A stretch of 64,000 bases of DNA from Cryomorpha sp963741985 (GTDB lineage Bacteria; Bacteroidota; Bacteroidia; Flavobacteriales_D; Cryomorphaceae), in NCBI GenBank assembly GCA_963741985.1, contig CAVUKD010000002.1:1736001-1800000 (forward strand). Reading direction: 5' to 3'. Shown here one piece after another: positions 17,574 to 27,160 of this stretch. Position numbers and translations under genes: made by a program. Positions within the stretch are counted from its first letter, which is position 1, and each line of letters starts with the position of its first letter. The notes beneath the pieces are model-generated. The model was not told the origin of the DNA. It did not search any database and worked only from the letters and a program-made list of their open reading frames with translations.

Positions 17574-20255
17574 ATGCTTCATTCTACCTTGCGAATACTT
17601 TTTTTTACAGTAATTATTTTTGTTGTAAAACCTCTGTGTGCTCAAATTCAGATAGATACTACTTTAACTCCTGAACAGCTCGTGCAGGATGTCCTTCTTG
17701 GAAATGGGGTAAGCGTTTCGAATATCACCTTTAATGGTCAAGCCGGTAATATCTTAAATACTCAGGCTGGGACATACACCGGACCAAGTAGTTTTATTGA
17801 TTTTAATGAGGGGGTTTGTATGCGCACCGGTCATGCATTTATAATTCAGGACCCTACATTTTTTCCACCCGGATTTACTTATCCGGACCCTGATGTTACT
17901 GCGGATAGTGATTTGGAGACACTCTCCGGTCAGAATATCAACAATGCCGCGATTCTTGAATTTGATTTTGTGCCGAATGGGGATTCTTTAGTATTTCGCT
18001 ATGTTTTTGCTTCGAATGAATATCCCAGTTTCACGTGTTCAGATTACAACGATGCTTTTGGGTTTTTTATCAGTGGCCCGGGTATCAACGGTCCATTTCA
18101 AAACAATGCAGTGAACATTGCTCTCATTCCGGGGACTAACACCCCGGTGGCAATCAATACTGTGAATTCAGGTGAAGCCAGTTTTGGACCTGATTCAATT
18201 ATTTGTGAAGCCGCAAATCCGAATTGGGTGATTGACAGTCAGTATTTTGTTGATAATGCAGACTTGCCTGAAGGGGATATTCAATTTCCAGGTATGACTG
18301 CTACCCTCACTGCATTTGCCAATGTACAGTGTGGTGAAACCTATCACATAAAACTGGCTATTGCCGATGCGTCGGACCCCAATTACGACTCAGGGGTATT
18401 TCTTGAAGCCGGTTCATTTACATCAAACAGTTCGGTGCAGGTAAATCTCGATATACCTGTTGGTGTTACTGACTCCACACTTTATGAAGGCTGCGGAGAG
18501 GCACGATTACAATTTATTCGTCCCAGTGAAAGTGCGAATATTCAGGAAACGGCATATCTTGCTATTTCCGGGTCTGCCATCAATGGCGTTGACTATATTC
18601 CCGCTTTGCCCGACAGTGTAATCTTCCCTGTTGGGGTAGATACCGTTTTATTTGTCCTCACCGCCCCAAGCGATGCTAGTTTCGAAGGTGAAGAATTTGC
18701 CCATATACAGATTACGAATATTGCTTCAGACTGTTCAGGTGCTGTTGTTACTTCCGATTTTGAATTTAAGATGAATGAAGCCGATCCGCTTCAGGTAACT
18801 GGATTTGATGGAGCTCTGGCTGATTGCAACGATGAAATTGATTTATTCCCCACTGTTACAGGGGGTTATGGTGAGTATCGTTATGCCTGGTCAAGCGGCG
18901 AAAATTCCGAACTGGTCACGGTCTCACCAGGCCAAACTACCACCTATTTTCTGGTGGTATCAGATACCTGTGGTATAAATAGTGTTCAGACCAGTTTTGA
19001 TGTGGAGGTCCCGGTTTATCCTCCTATTCAAGTAGATTTGGGCGAAGATTTTGAAGTGGCGCAATGCGATGTTACCGTCAATATTAATCCGGAAGTCTCA
19101 GGTGGTTTTGGTATCTACCAATATATGTGGACCGGAAATGGAGATCCGATTTCGAATAATACGAATCTTACTTACCTTGTTGAGCAATCTACAGATATTC
19201 AGCTTGTTGTTACCGACGACTGCCAAGCTACTGGAAGTGATAATATTGTAGTTACGATTCCACAAGTTACGGTTACTGCTTTTTTGCCTGATGCTTTTGA
19301 AGCCACAACCTGTTTGGATGACATTCTCCTTCCGGCAATATCTGACGGTGGAATCGGACAAAAAACGTATACTTGGACGGTTGACGGGGATTTGCAGACA
19401 AGTACTACCCAGCCTTTCTTTCTTTACAATCCGGCCATGGGCCAGAATGTAGTCATGACCGCCGAAGATGAATGCCAAAATATGGCATCTGACAGTACTT
19501 TTATTCCGTTTGACTTTCCAAAAGTCGAAATTGAAACATCTCCTGATACCTCTATTTGTAAAAATACCACCGCCGCTTTGAGGGTAAGTGTTCTTCAAAG
19601 TTCGGGAGGGGTTCATATTAATTGGGGCCAATCTGATTCTTCCGTATATGTGGTAAAACCAAAAGGTTCCCAATACTATACGGTAGTTGTCACTGATACG
19701 TGTGGTATGAAAGCCGAGAACACCATACATGTGAACATTCGCAATGTCAAAGCCGATTTTGATTATGAATACCTCCCGTATTACGGACTTGCATTTACCA
19801 ATTATTCCCGTGCAATGGAACCATCGTATTTATGGGATTTTGGGGATAAAGAAACGAGTGAAGCGATTAATCCAAAGCACTACTATAACGATATTGTTCC
19901 GTATCGGGTTGTTCTTACGGTAACTGACAACATTGGGTGTAAAGATTCCATCGGACTGACTACCGAACCACCGCTCGAAATTTTTATCCCGACTTCTTTC
20001 ACTCCAAACGGCGATGGAATAAACGATCTCTTTGGCGTGGTGGGCACAAATGTATTTGAATTCGAAATCCGCATTTTTGATCGTTGGGGCAATCTCGTTT
20101 TCCATTCAATGGATATAGATGAGAAATGGAACGGCTCAAATAATGGCAACGGCTATCAGTCAGGTGCTCAAGTTTACAATTATATTATTCGGTATAAGGG
20201 TGAGAAAGAGGAAGATGCCGTAGAAAAAACAGGAAGTATTACCGTAGTCCGCTAA
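17574..20255 (+). CDS. choice-of-anchor L protein with T9SS type B (CHU_C) tail
   Basis: An 893-residue secreted protein: signal peptide (about 1-24), choice-of-anchor L domain (about 30-290; FDFVPNGDSLVFRYVFASNEY, DAFGFFISGPG), a Calx-beta-like stretch (about 300-400), several Ig/PKD-like repeats with Cys pairs, and a C-terminal gliding-motility-associated domain (FIPTSFTPNGDGINDLFGV, FDRWGNLVF, ending GSITVVR). The tail is the type B signal recognised by the type IX secretion system, so the protein is likely exported to the cell surface or medium. A broken paralogue follows 38 bp downstream in the same direction. Confidence 0.9.
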   Translation: MLHSTLRILFFTVIIFVVKPLCAQIQIDTTLTPEQLVQDVLLGNGVSVSNITFNGQAGNILNTQAGTYTGPSSFIDFNEGVCMRTGHAFIIQDPTFFPPGFTYPDPDVTADSDLETLSGQNINNAAILEFDFVPNGDSLVFRYVFASNEYPSFTCSDYNDAFGFFISGPGINGPFQNNAVNIALIPGTNTPVAINTVNSGEASFGPDSIICEAANPNWVIDSQYFVDNADLPEGDIQFPGMTATLTAFANVQCGETYHIKLAIADASDPNYDSGVFLEAGSFTSNSSVQVNLDIPVGVTDSTLYEGCGEARLQFIRPSESANIQETAYLAISGSAINGVDYIPALPDSVIFPVGVDTVLFVLTAPSDASFEGEEFAHIQITNIASDCSGAVVTSDFEFKMNEADPLQVTGFDGALADCNDEIDLFPTVTGGYGEYRYAWSSGENSELVTVSPGQTTTYFLVVSDTCGINSVQTSFDVEVPVYPPIQVDLGEDFEVAQCDVTVNINPEVSGGFGIYQYMWTGNGDPISNNTNLTYLVEQSTDIQLVVTDDCQATGSDNIVVTIPQVTVTAFLPDAFEATTCLDDILLPAISDGGIGQKTYTWTVDGDLQTSTTQPFFLYNPAMGQNVVMTAEDECQNMASDSTFIPFDFPKVEIETSPDTSICKNTTAALRVSVLQSSGGVHINWGQSDSSVYVVKPKGSQYYTVVVTDTCGMKAENTIHVNIRNVKADFDYEYLPYYGLAFTNYSRAMEPSYLWDFGDKETSEAINPKHYYNDIVPYRVVLTVTDNIGCKDSIGLTTEPPLEIFIPTSFTPNGDGINDLFGVVGTNVFEFEIRIFDRWGNLVFHSMDIDEKWNGSNNGNGYQSGAQVYNYIIRYKGEKEEDAVEKTGSITVVR

Positions 20256-20293
20256 AATAGTATATTTACCAACCTTAATATAATCACTATAGA

Positions 20294-22653
20294 ATGAAAA
20301 TTTTTAAATTATTTTCCAGCCTTATCTTTTGTTTGTCAGTGATCAGTGCGACAGCACAGCTCAAATAGATAATACTATGACGGTGGAGGAATTGGTGAAC
20401 AATGTATTGCTTGGTGAAGGTGTTGTTGCTTCAAACATTACTTTCAACGGTGCTCCCGGAGATCAGGTGGTAATGCAGGCAGGAACATTCAATAGTGAGA
20501 ATTCAAATATCCCAATTGCGACTGGTGTTATTTTGGCTCAGCGGGATAATCGCGGGTGCAATTGGTCCCAATAATGCAGGTGGCAGTATTGTCGGAGGAA
20601 GTGGGGTGAGTAGGTGATAGCGATTTGGCAATAGCCGTGCAAGACAATCGAATATGGAATGATATTGCGATAATTGAATTTGATTTTGTTGCAAATGCAG
20701 ATTCTTTGAAATTCAATTACGTATTCGCATCAGAGGAATATAATGAATACGTTTGTGCCGGTGTAAATGACGTATTCGGATTTTTTATTTCTGGCCCGGG
20801 CATCAGTGGACCATATTCAGATAATGCTGCAAACATTGCACTCGTTCCCAATACCGATATTCCGGTAAGTATTAATACGGTAAATATTGGACAGGCTGGA
20901 GGGAGTGGTACTCAGCCAATTGTGAAGCATTAGACCCTAACTGGCAAGATAATAGCATTTACTATATTGATAATGAATGAAATTCCGATCCAACCTCCAC
21001 GCAATATGATGGGTTTACAGTGGTGCTTACCGCTCTTGCGGATATTCAATGTGGCGCAACATATCATATCAAAATTGCAATAGCTGATGTGCAAGATATT
21101 GCTTGGGATTCTTCCGTATTTCCTTGAAGCGGGCTCATTTTCGGCATTCGGTGAAGTTTTTGTAGATGTTTCTCCAACAATTGGCGAGGCACCAGTAGTA
21201 AATTCGGATTATGACAGTGTACTCGTTGCGGGATGCAGCGAGGCCTATATTCAGCTTATTCGACCTAAGGATTGACCGTGGATTCCATCTATTCTGAATT
21301 TAGTGGTACAGCCATCGAAGGAGAAGATTATTCACTGGGCGAAAATGATACTTTATTCTTTTTCCCGGAAGATGTAGATACGCTGAACTTCACAATTACC
21401 ACTATATATGATCAGGTGCCCAACGAGGATGAATATCTTACCATTACGATCTTTTACTTCAATGGTTGTGGCGAACTCGATTCTGCCTCGACCTCTATTC
21501 CCATCGTAGATCCGTACGTTTTACGACTGAAACTTCAGATGTGGTCGTTACCTGCCCGGCCGATTCGACATTTATTCAAGCCGAAGCGCTTGATGGAATA
21601 GAGCCATACCATTATAATTGGGGTGATGCAGGATCGGGAGGTACAATATACGCGGAGGTTCCAGCGAATGAACAATATTATGTTGTTGCAGTTACCGATG
21701 CATGTGGTTTTGAAACGATTCTTGATAGTGTTTTAGTTACCAATAATATTCCACCACCCCTTCAGGCATTTATTGATCCCTTCGACCAGCCTGAATGTAC
21801 CAATCAGCCTATTGCTCTTTATACTACTACGCAAGGAGGGAATGGCGACTATACGTATATCTGGGCAGATGGCCTGAATAATAGCTATCCACAGAATGAG
21901 GGTGTCGGAGTTGAAAACATTAATAATGTTTTGCAGTTTAATCCGGAACCAATTGGTTACACGGCTACTCTGCCAGTTTATCTTACCGTTATCGATACGT
22001 GCGGAACTCTTGTAACAGATTCAGTTGAAATTAATTATCCGTTTTTTGATCCGATATCTGTTGGATACAATCCACTTACAGACAATTGCCCCAAAGAGCC
22101 TGTAAAACTAACTGCAAATGCGCAGGGTGGAGCTGGAGATACTGGTTACCAATGGGCAATTGAGCAAGGCGACGCTTATTTTCCGGATGGATCTGTGGCC
22201 ACAACTCGTGAAACGTTTATTGTTCCATCAGGAGGAATGAATCAGTTTACTGTGGTTGCCACTGATAAATGTAATAGAGCCGGATACGATTACCATTATG
22301 TGGATGGAAATTCACTCGCCTTTGGTGGGCTGGCTGCTTATAGCGATTCCGTACGGGTACTTAAACTCGACCACCTTATGAACGTAATGACACCAAACCG
22401 GGATGGTAAGAATGATTATTTCGTTGTTGAGGGTATTCAGTACTTTGATGATGCGCAGCTTCAGGTTTTTGATCGCTGGGGAAAAATCATTTATGAAACA
22501 AAAAATTACAAGGCGGGCACGCCCGTGCTTCAGCCTGATGGTAGTTTTGATGGAACCGATCTGGATGAGGGTACCTATTTTTATGTCATCAATGTGGATA
22601 ACGGTGAATGTGTGCAATCCGGACAAATCGAGATTCTTCGAAAGAATAATTAA
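20294..22653 (+). pseudogene. disrupted choice-of-anchor L / T9SS type B protein
   Basis: A tandem paralogue of the preceding gene whose reading frame changes seven times. Signal peptide ATG is at 20294. Single-base losses are inferred near 20360, 20917, 21265 and 21519; single-base gains near 20539, 20612 and 21121; and there is an in-frame TGA at 20978-20980. Joined up, the pieces give about 786 codons with signal peptide, choice-of-anchor L domain (VFGFFISGPGISG), Calx-beta-like region, Ig-like repeats and a CHU_C tail (MTPNRDGKNDYFV, ending GQIEILRKNN). Net length change is one base, so the repaired length divides by three. All lesions lie before 21520; the rest to 22653 is open. Either a very young pseudogene or a poor-quality assembly patch. 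Confidence 0.85.
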
Positions 22654-23573
22654 TCTAGGGGCAGCGTAATGCTGAAACTGTTGCCTTTGCGCTGATTAGA
22701 ATCTACACGAATCGTTCCCTGGTTGAGACCTATCAGTTCCTTTACAATATAAAGACCGAGACCCGTTCCTTTTTTGGAGCGGGTTTCTTCGTTTTCAAGA
22801 CGGTAAAATTTATCAAAAATTCTTTCCCTAAACTCAGCGGGTATTTCAGGTCCTGAATCAGAAATTTTTAATAAGACTTGCGAATTCTCCTTTTTTAAGG
22901 AAACCTGAATGGGATGGTCGCCACCATATTTATGTGCATTTTCGAGCAGGTTTACCAAAATGGTTTCGAAATTATGTGGATCAATTAATCCTGAGATACC
23001 CTCGCGTATTTTTGTGTGAATTATATCTTCTGCCCCAAGGGTATGCGCCATTCGATCTGAAATTTTCTGAGTAAGCTCAGAAATATTTGTCTGCGTTTTA
23101 TGAACGCGCTCTTCTCCACTATCAATTCGCGTAGCCAGCAGTACATTATCAATTAAAATGCGCAGTCGGTCGGTATTTTCAGTCGCATTTTTCTGAAGAA
23201 GGCTGCGTTGATCCAGATCGAGATTAGCGTGTTTGGAAAGTGTCTCCAAGCAGAGCTGAATGGCAGCCAAGGGTGTCCTTAGTTCGTGGGTAATAGAAAG
23301 TAGAAAATTTCTTTGTTGGCGTACCAAGCTGATTTCTTTGCGAATTGTTCGCTGCATGATGAAAACCACAGAAAGGAGGATGATCAGAAACACGGATCCC
23401 TCACCAATAACCATCCATATTTTGAGGTCGGCGAGCTGGGGATCAGCTTCAGCATGCAGTTCAAGATTTAAATCAATCAGTAAATATGCCCACCAGATAA
23501 ACTGGAAAAGGATATAAATAGTAAGCAGGTAGAAAAGTACGCTGACTCTCCTACCTGCTTTAGTGGAATCCAT
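22650..23573 (-). CDS. sensor histidine kinase
   Basis: A 307-residue membrane kinase with two transmembrane segments (about 11-34 and 53-73) enclosing only about 20 periplasmic residues, then a coiled linker, HisKA domain (SITHELRTPLAAIQ, phosphorylated His96) and HATPase domain (ENAHKYGG N-box, ISDSGPEIP, KGTGLGLYIVKE). No response regulator gene is adjacent, so it is an orphan kinase here. Its end overlaps the convergent disrupted gene by 4 bp. The gene for a small secreted protein lies 18 bp upstream in the same direction and may be co-transcribed. Confidence 0.93.
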   Translation of the reverse strand: MDSTKAGRRVSVLFYLLTIYILFQFIWWAYLLIDLNLELHAEADPQLADLKIWMVIGEGSVFLIILLSVVFIMQRTIRKEISLVRQQRNFLLSITHELRTPLAAIQLCLETLSKHANLDLDQRSLLQKNATENTDRLRILIDNVLLATRIDSGEERVHKTQTNISELTQKISDRMAHTLGAEDIIHTKIREGISGLIDPHNFETILVNLLENAHKYGGDHPIQVSLKKENSQVLLKISDSGPEIPAEFRERIFDKFYRLENEETRSKKGTGLGLYIVKELIGLNQGTIRVDSNQRKGNSFSITLPLD

Positions 23574-23591
23574 AGAAATAATAAGAAAAAA

Positions 23592-24041
23592 TTATTCGAC
23601 CAATTTTGTGCGCAGGTAATACATTTTTGAAGTAGCGTCTTTGGCATTAGGCAAGACACTCACCAATTCATATCCTTGTTGCGCAAGATAATTTAAGACA
23701 TCTGTCTCCGAAGTAAAAGAAGCTGCAACTTCTTTAAGATTGGATTGATTTTCCATTGCCATTTTATAAGCAGTCTTTTCAGCGCTAGTGGTAGGCTTCG
23801 GGTTGGATTCATCAAACCTGACTTCCACCTTTCTGTCTTTGACAACTACTTGCATAACTGAGTATATCCAAGTGGTTTCGGCTTCTCCTCGGCTTTTGGC
23901 GCTTATTTCATTTTGAGATACGCGCGCCTGAACTCTTTCGCGATCCATTTTGCCTGCACTGTTTTGTGCATTTACAGTAGTGCTTAGAAAAACAGCGAAA
24001 GCCGCAATTCCAAAGAATTTAAAATAATTTGTTTTGTTCAT
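23592..24041 (-). CDS. secreted protein of unknown function
   Basis: A 149-residue protein starting at the ATG at 24041, which gives a signal peptide (MNKTNYFKFFGIAAFAVFLS, cleaved near VNAQ). The 41 extra codons upstream lack any signal-like pattern. The mature part is charged, with the sequences VKDRKVEVRF and YLAQQGYELVSVLPN; the latter resembles the end of DUF4177-like domains but I do not claim the family. It precedes the histidine kinase by 18 bp, so it may be a partner or simply share the transcript. Confidence 0.65.
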   Translation of the reverse strand: MNKTNYFKFFGIAAFAVFLSTTVNAQNSAGKMDRERVQARVSQNEISAKSRGEAETTWIYSVMQVVVKDRKVEVRFDESNPKPTTSAEKTAYKMAMENQSNLKEVAASFTSETDVLNYLAQQGYELVSVLPNAKDATSKMYYLRTKLVE

Positions 24042-24110
24042 AGTAGTATTGTTTTTGTAAAGATATAAAATTTGCGTTTCAACTCGTTCCCCAAAGCCAT
24101 ATAAATTAGC

Positions 24111-24118
24111 TACTTTTG
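24111..24118 (+). promoter_or_regulatory. putative -7 box TACTTTTG
   Basis: TACTTTTG matches the Bacteroidota -7 consensus TAnnTTTG and lies 16 bp before the methyltransferase ATG. No good -33 TTG is seen at the expected spacing, so support is partial. Confidence 0.35.
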
Positions 24119-24134
24119 GCTCTATTTTAAAAAG

Positions 24135-24899
24135 ATGGGAATTTACCGATACGCACTTCAACATCTACCAAGGCCCTTGTTAATAAGGGCAAGCTACGTT
24201 TTTAGAAGAGTAGCGCCGCTTCTTTTTAAAGGGTCAAATGTTGAATGTCCGATATGTCAAAATGAGTTTAGCAAGTTTTTATCGTATGGATCGCAGAAGG
24301 CCTTACGGCAAAATGTTCTGTGTCCACATTGCCTTTCTCTGGAGCGCCATCGCCTCCTGTGGCTTTATCTTAAAGAGCGTACCAATTTCTTTGATATACC
24401 ACAAGATTTTCTGCACATCGCCCCCGAACAATGCTTCTATCACCGGTTTAAACAACTTAAGAATATCAACTATTTCACCGGCGATTTGGAATCTCCATTA
24501 GCTGAGTATCATTTCGACTTGCATAAAATTCCTTTTGAGGATAATAAATTTGATGTGATTATTTGCAATCACGTAATGGAACACGTCGAAAATTATGCCC
24601 AGTGTATGGGCGAGCTATACAGAGTGCTAAAGCCAGGTGGCTGGGCTATCATGCAGGTTCCTATCGATTACTCAAATGAGCATACATACGAAGATGCGTC
24701 GATAACCAGTCCGGAGGAGCGCGAGAAACATTTTTGGCAAAAAGACCATTTACGCCTTTTCGGCAAAGATTACCCGATGAAATTGGCCGAAGCCGGATTT
24801 AAAGTAAAAAGTGACAATTTTGTTAAAGAAATACCTGCAGAAAAGAGAAAAAAATACAGACTTCAGGAACAAGAAATCATTTATTTTGCTGAGAAATAA
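24135..24899 (+). CDS. class I SAM methyltransferase with N-terminal zinc ribbon
   Basis: A 254-residue protein. Residues 38-66 contain two Cys pairs (CPIC and CPHC) forming a likely zinc ribbon, followed by LERHRLLWLYL. A Rossmann methyltransferase domain of the Methyltransf_11 type follows (FLHIAPE near 92, FDVIICNHVMEHV near 139, VLKPGGWAIMQVP near 163). The acceptor is unknown; related proteins often sit near glycan or lipid genes, but nothing here points to a substrate. It appears to be a single gene ending in a strong hairpin. Confidence 0.85.
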   Translation: MGIYRYALQHLPRPLLIRASYVFRRVAPLLFKGSNVECPICQNEFSKFLSYGSQKALRQNVLCPHCLSLERHRLLWLYLKERTNFFDIPQDFLHIAPEQCFYHRFKQLKNINYFTGDLESPLAEYHFDLHKIPFEDNKFDVIICNHVMEHVENYAQCMGELYRVLKPGGWAIMQVPIDYSNEHTYEDASITSPEEREKHFWQKDHLRLFGKDYPMKLAEAGFKVKSDNFVKEIPAEKRKKYRLQEQEIIYFAEK

Positions 24900-24932
24900 A
24901 AAAATCCCAAAGCAAGATTGCAATGGGATTTT
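24900..24932. terminator. symmetric hairpin terminator between methyltransferase and tRNA-Phe
   Basis: The arms AAAATCCCA (24901-24909) and TGGGATTTT (24924-24932) pair perfectly, and inside them GCAA and TTGC pair across a 2-base turn. A-rich sequence lies on the left and T-rich on the right, so it can stop transcription from either the methyltransferase (+) or the tRNA (-). Confidence 0.75.
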
Positions 24933-24937
24933 GAAAG

Positions 24938-25010
24938 TGGTGATGGACGGAATCGAACCGCCGACACAAGGATTTTCAGTCCTTTGCTCTACCGACTGAG
25001 CTACATCACC
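24938..25010 (-). tRNA. tRNA-Phe (anticodon GAA)
   Basis: Reading the minus strand, the acceptor arm GGTGATG pairs with CATCACC followed by discriminator A. The D arm (TAGCTCAGTCGGTAGAGCA), the anticodon arm with ACTGAAAAT (anticodon GAA) and the T arm (GGTTCGATTCC) are all canonical. The 3' CCA is not encoded. Confidence 0.97.
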
Positions 25011-25024
25011 TGCTTTGCAGGGCG

Positions 25025-25057
25025 CAAATATAATATAATTTCAATACTTGAGCCAAA
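25025..25057 (-). promoter_or_regulatory. putative promoter of tRNA-Phe
   Basis: On the minus strand TATATTTG (25032-25025) matches the Bacteroidota -7 box, 14 bp before the tRNA 5' end. A TTTG (25057-25054) lies 21 bp upstream of it as a possible -33 element. It overlaps the leader of coaX, which runs the other way. Confidence 0.5.
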
Positions 25058-25065
25058 ACATTCAC

Positions 25066-25809
25066 ATGAGCAATCAAAAATCGGATATGGTTATTGACAT
25101 CGGGAATACCCGCATGAAGGTAGCGCTGTTTGTGAAAAATGAATTGGATGGAGTGCTCACTTTTTCGAATCGCGCGCACAGACAAGTTGCCGAACTTATT
25201 GAAAATGCGCAAGCTCAGCGAGGTATTATTAGCAATGTTTCAAATCTTACCCAACCGGTTTCAGACGTTTTTCAGGAAAATTTGAAAATTCTTGAGTTCA
25301 ATCACTCCACGCGTCTTCCTATAAAATTGGACTATTCAACTCCAAAGTCGCTCGGAACAGACAGGATTGCCAATGCTGTAGGAGCTTTTATAGCATATCC
25401 CAAAACAAATGTTTTAATAATTGATTTCGGAACATGCATCAAATTTGATATAATGACCGCCGAAGGTGTTTTTAACGGAGGAGCTATTTCTCCGGGAGTA
25501 CAAATGCGTTTTAAAGCATTGCATCAGATGACCGGATTGCTTCCATTAATAAAGGAATGGAGCGAAAATGACGAAAATTGGCCCGGCAAAAACACAAATG
25601 CAAGTATGGTAAGTGGAGTGATTCAGGGAATACATGCTGAGATTTTGCGTTATATAGACCTTGCTAATGAACATTATAATAAATTAACGGTGATTGCCAC
25701 CGGTGGTGATTTTAGCTTTTTTGATAAAGCATTTAAAAATATCATCTTTGCAAACCCATATTTGACCCTTTACGGATTACATGAAATTCTCTTATATAAC
25801 ATGGATTAG
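25066..25809 (+). CDS. coaX: type III pantothenate kinase
   Basis: About 247 residues from the ATG at 25066; an in-frame TTG at 25048 adds six residues of no known value. ASKHA motifs of CoaX are visible: DIGNTRMK (phosphate loop), LIDFGTCIKFD, GGAISPGVQ and ATGGD. It phosphorylates pantothenate with ATP in the first step of CoA synthesis and, unlike CoaA, needs a monovalent cation. Its end overlaps the next gene by 29 bp. It heads the run coaX - outer membrane protein - TPR - lptC. Confidence 0.95.
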   Translation: MSNQKSDMVIDIGNTRMKVALFVKNELDGVLTFSNRAHRQVAELIENAQAQRGIISNVSNLTQPVSDVFQENLKILEFNHSTRLPIKLDYSTPKSLGTDRIANAVGAFIAYPKTNVLIIDFGTCIKFDIMTAEGVFNGGAISPGVQMRFKALHQMTGLLPLIKEWSENDENWPGKNTNASMVSGVIQGIHAEILRYIDLANEHYNKLTVIATGGDFSFFDKAFKNIIFANPYLTLYGLHEILLYNMD

Positions 25810-27160
25810 GCGCGGTGCTCTTTTAGGAACCCTTTTGACGCTTGCAATTCAGCTCTCTGCACAATCAGATCTTTTATCTCCGTATACCGTGTTCGGTCCC
25901 GGCCTTCCAAACTATAACCAAACCGTTAGTCAGGCAGGGATGGGTGGGGCAGGCGTGGCACTCTTCGACCCATACCAGATGAATTATTCAAATCCAGCCA
26001 ATCTTGCTTATCACCTCGAAACGATTTTTGAAACTTCGGGAATAAGCAGATTCTCTACTTTCGCTACCAGTGATGCAAGCTTTGATAATAATAGCTTTAT
26101 TCTCAATAACCTAAGCCTTAGTTTTCCTATCAAACGAGGAATTTGGGGATTGGCAATAGGTTTGAGGCCTTATACTACAGTGGGTTATGATGTGGCAACC
26201 ACATTGCCCAACCCCGATCTGGATGTTGATCCAGTGACCACATACTCAGGAGATGGTGGAATCAGCCAGGCGTATATGGGAATGGCACACACGTTTTTTA
26301 ATAAAGTCGATTCGGCCGGAAATGTGCGCAGCTTCGCGTTTGGAGCTAATCTTAACTTCAATTTTGGTACGGTCGATAACAGCCGAATGTTGGAGTTCCC
26401 GGGAGATGTTTCGAATCACGGAATAAAAGCCGACGAAACCACCCTTATGCGCGATGCCAGTTACGATTTTGGTCTCCAATATCAGACAAATATTATTAAA
26501 CTCACCCCTTCCAAGAGTCGCTATTTGAAATTATTACTCGGTGCCACATATTCACTCGGTGTAGATCTTAATGCGCAGAGAAGCAGCCATGTTTACAATT
26601 TTTACCTTACACCTTTAGCTCCTGGCGATACGCTGTATTCTAGTGAAAGGGTAAAAGGAAGCGTAAGGTTACCTACGAAATATACGTTGGCAATGGGACT
26701 GGACTATGTCACTATTCACCGCAGCAGATTCCGATTTGCGCTCGATTACACTACCCAAAATTGGTCAGAATACGCCGAACAGTTTCCGGGTGAGACGAAG
26801 AAATCTTTTGACTTTCAAGACAGCCACAGAATTAGCACCGGATTGGAATATACGCCTCAAATAGGATCGAATGATTATTTGGACAATGTGGTGTACCGTG
26901 CTGGATTCTATTATGAACAATCAAATTTAAACATCAGAGGAACAGATATTAACGATCTTGGCATGAGTTTTGGTCTGACTTTGCCACTGGCTCGACGACG
27001 CGGATTAACTAAATCTTCGTTCAACATTTCAGGTCAGTATGGAGTTTATGGAACGACTGATAACAATTTGATAAAAGAAAATTATTTTAAACTGTTGGTC
27101 GGATTCTCATTTACACCACATTTTAGGAACCACTGGTTCGTTCAACCCAAATATGATTAA
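25781..27160 (+). CDS. outer membrane beta-barrel protein
   Basis: A 459-residue protein with a signal peptide (about 1-28, ending LSAQ). The mature start (SPYTVFGPGLP ... GMGGAGVALFDPYQMNYSNPANLA) is the pattern of Bacteroidota outer membrane proteins related to the FadL/PorV-like group, followed by alternating barrel strands to the end. The transported substrate is unknown. It starts inside the end of coaX, and the TPR protein gene begins before its stop, so the three are tightly coupled. Confidence 0.8.
   Translation: MKFSYITWIRRGALLGTLLTLAIQLSAQSDLLSPYTVFGPGLPNYNQTVSQAGMGGAGVALFDPYQMNYSNPANLAYHLETIFETSGISRFSTFATSDASFDNNSFILNNLSLSFPIKRGIWGLAIGLRPYTTVGYDVATTLPNPDLDVDPVTTYSGDGGISQAYMGMAHTFFNKVDSAGNVRSFAFGANLNFNFGTVDNSRMLEFPGDVSNHGIKADETTLMRDASYDFGLQYQTNIIKLTPSKSRYLKLLLGATYSLGVDLNAQRSSHVYNFYLTPLAPGDTLYSSERVKGSVRLPTKYTLAMGLDYVTIHRSRFRFALDYTTQNWSEYAEQFPGETKKSFDFQDSHRISTGLEYTPQIGSNDYLDNVVYRAGFYYEQSNLNIRGTDINDLGMSFGLTLPLARRRGLTKSSFNISGQYGVYGTTDNNLIKENYFKLLVGFSFTPHFRNHWFVQPKYD

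Noticed and set aside
25048..25065. TTG start for coaX at 25048
   Set aside because: The ATG at 25066 is directly before the conserved start of the family; the six extra residues have no support.
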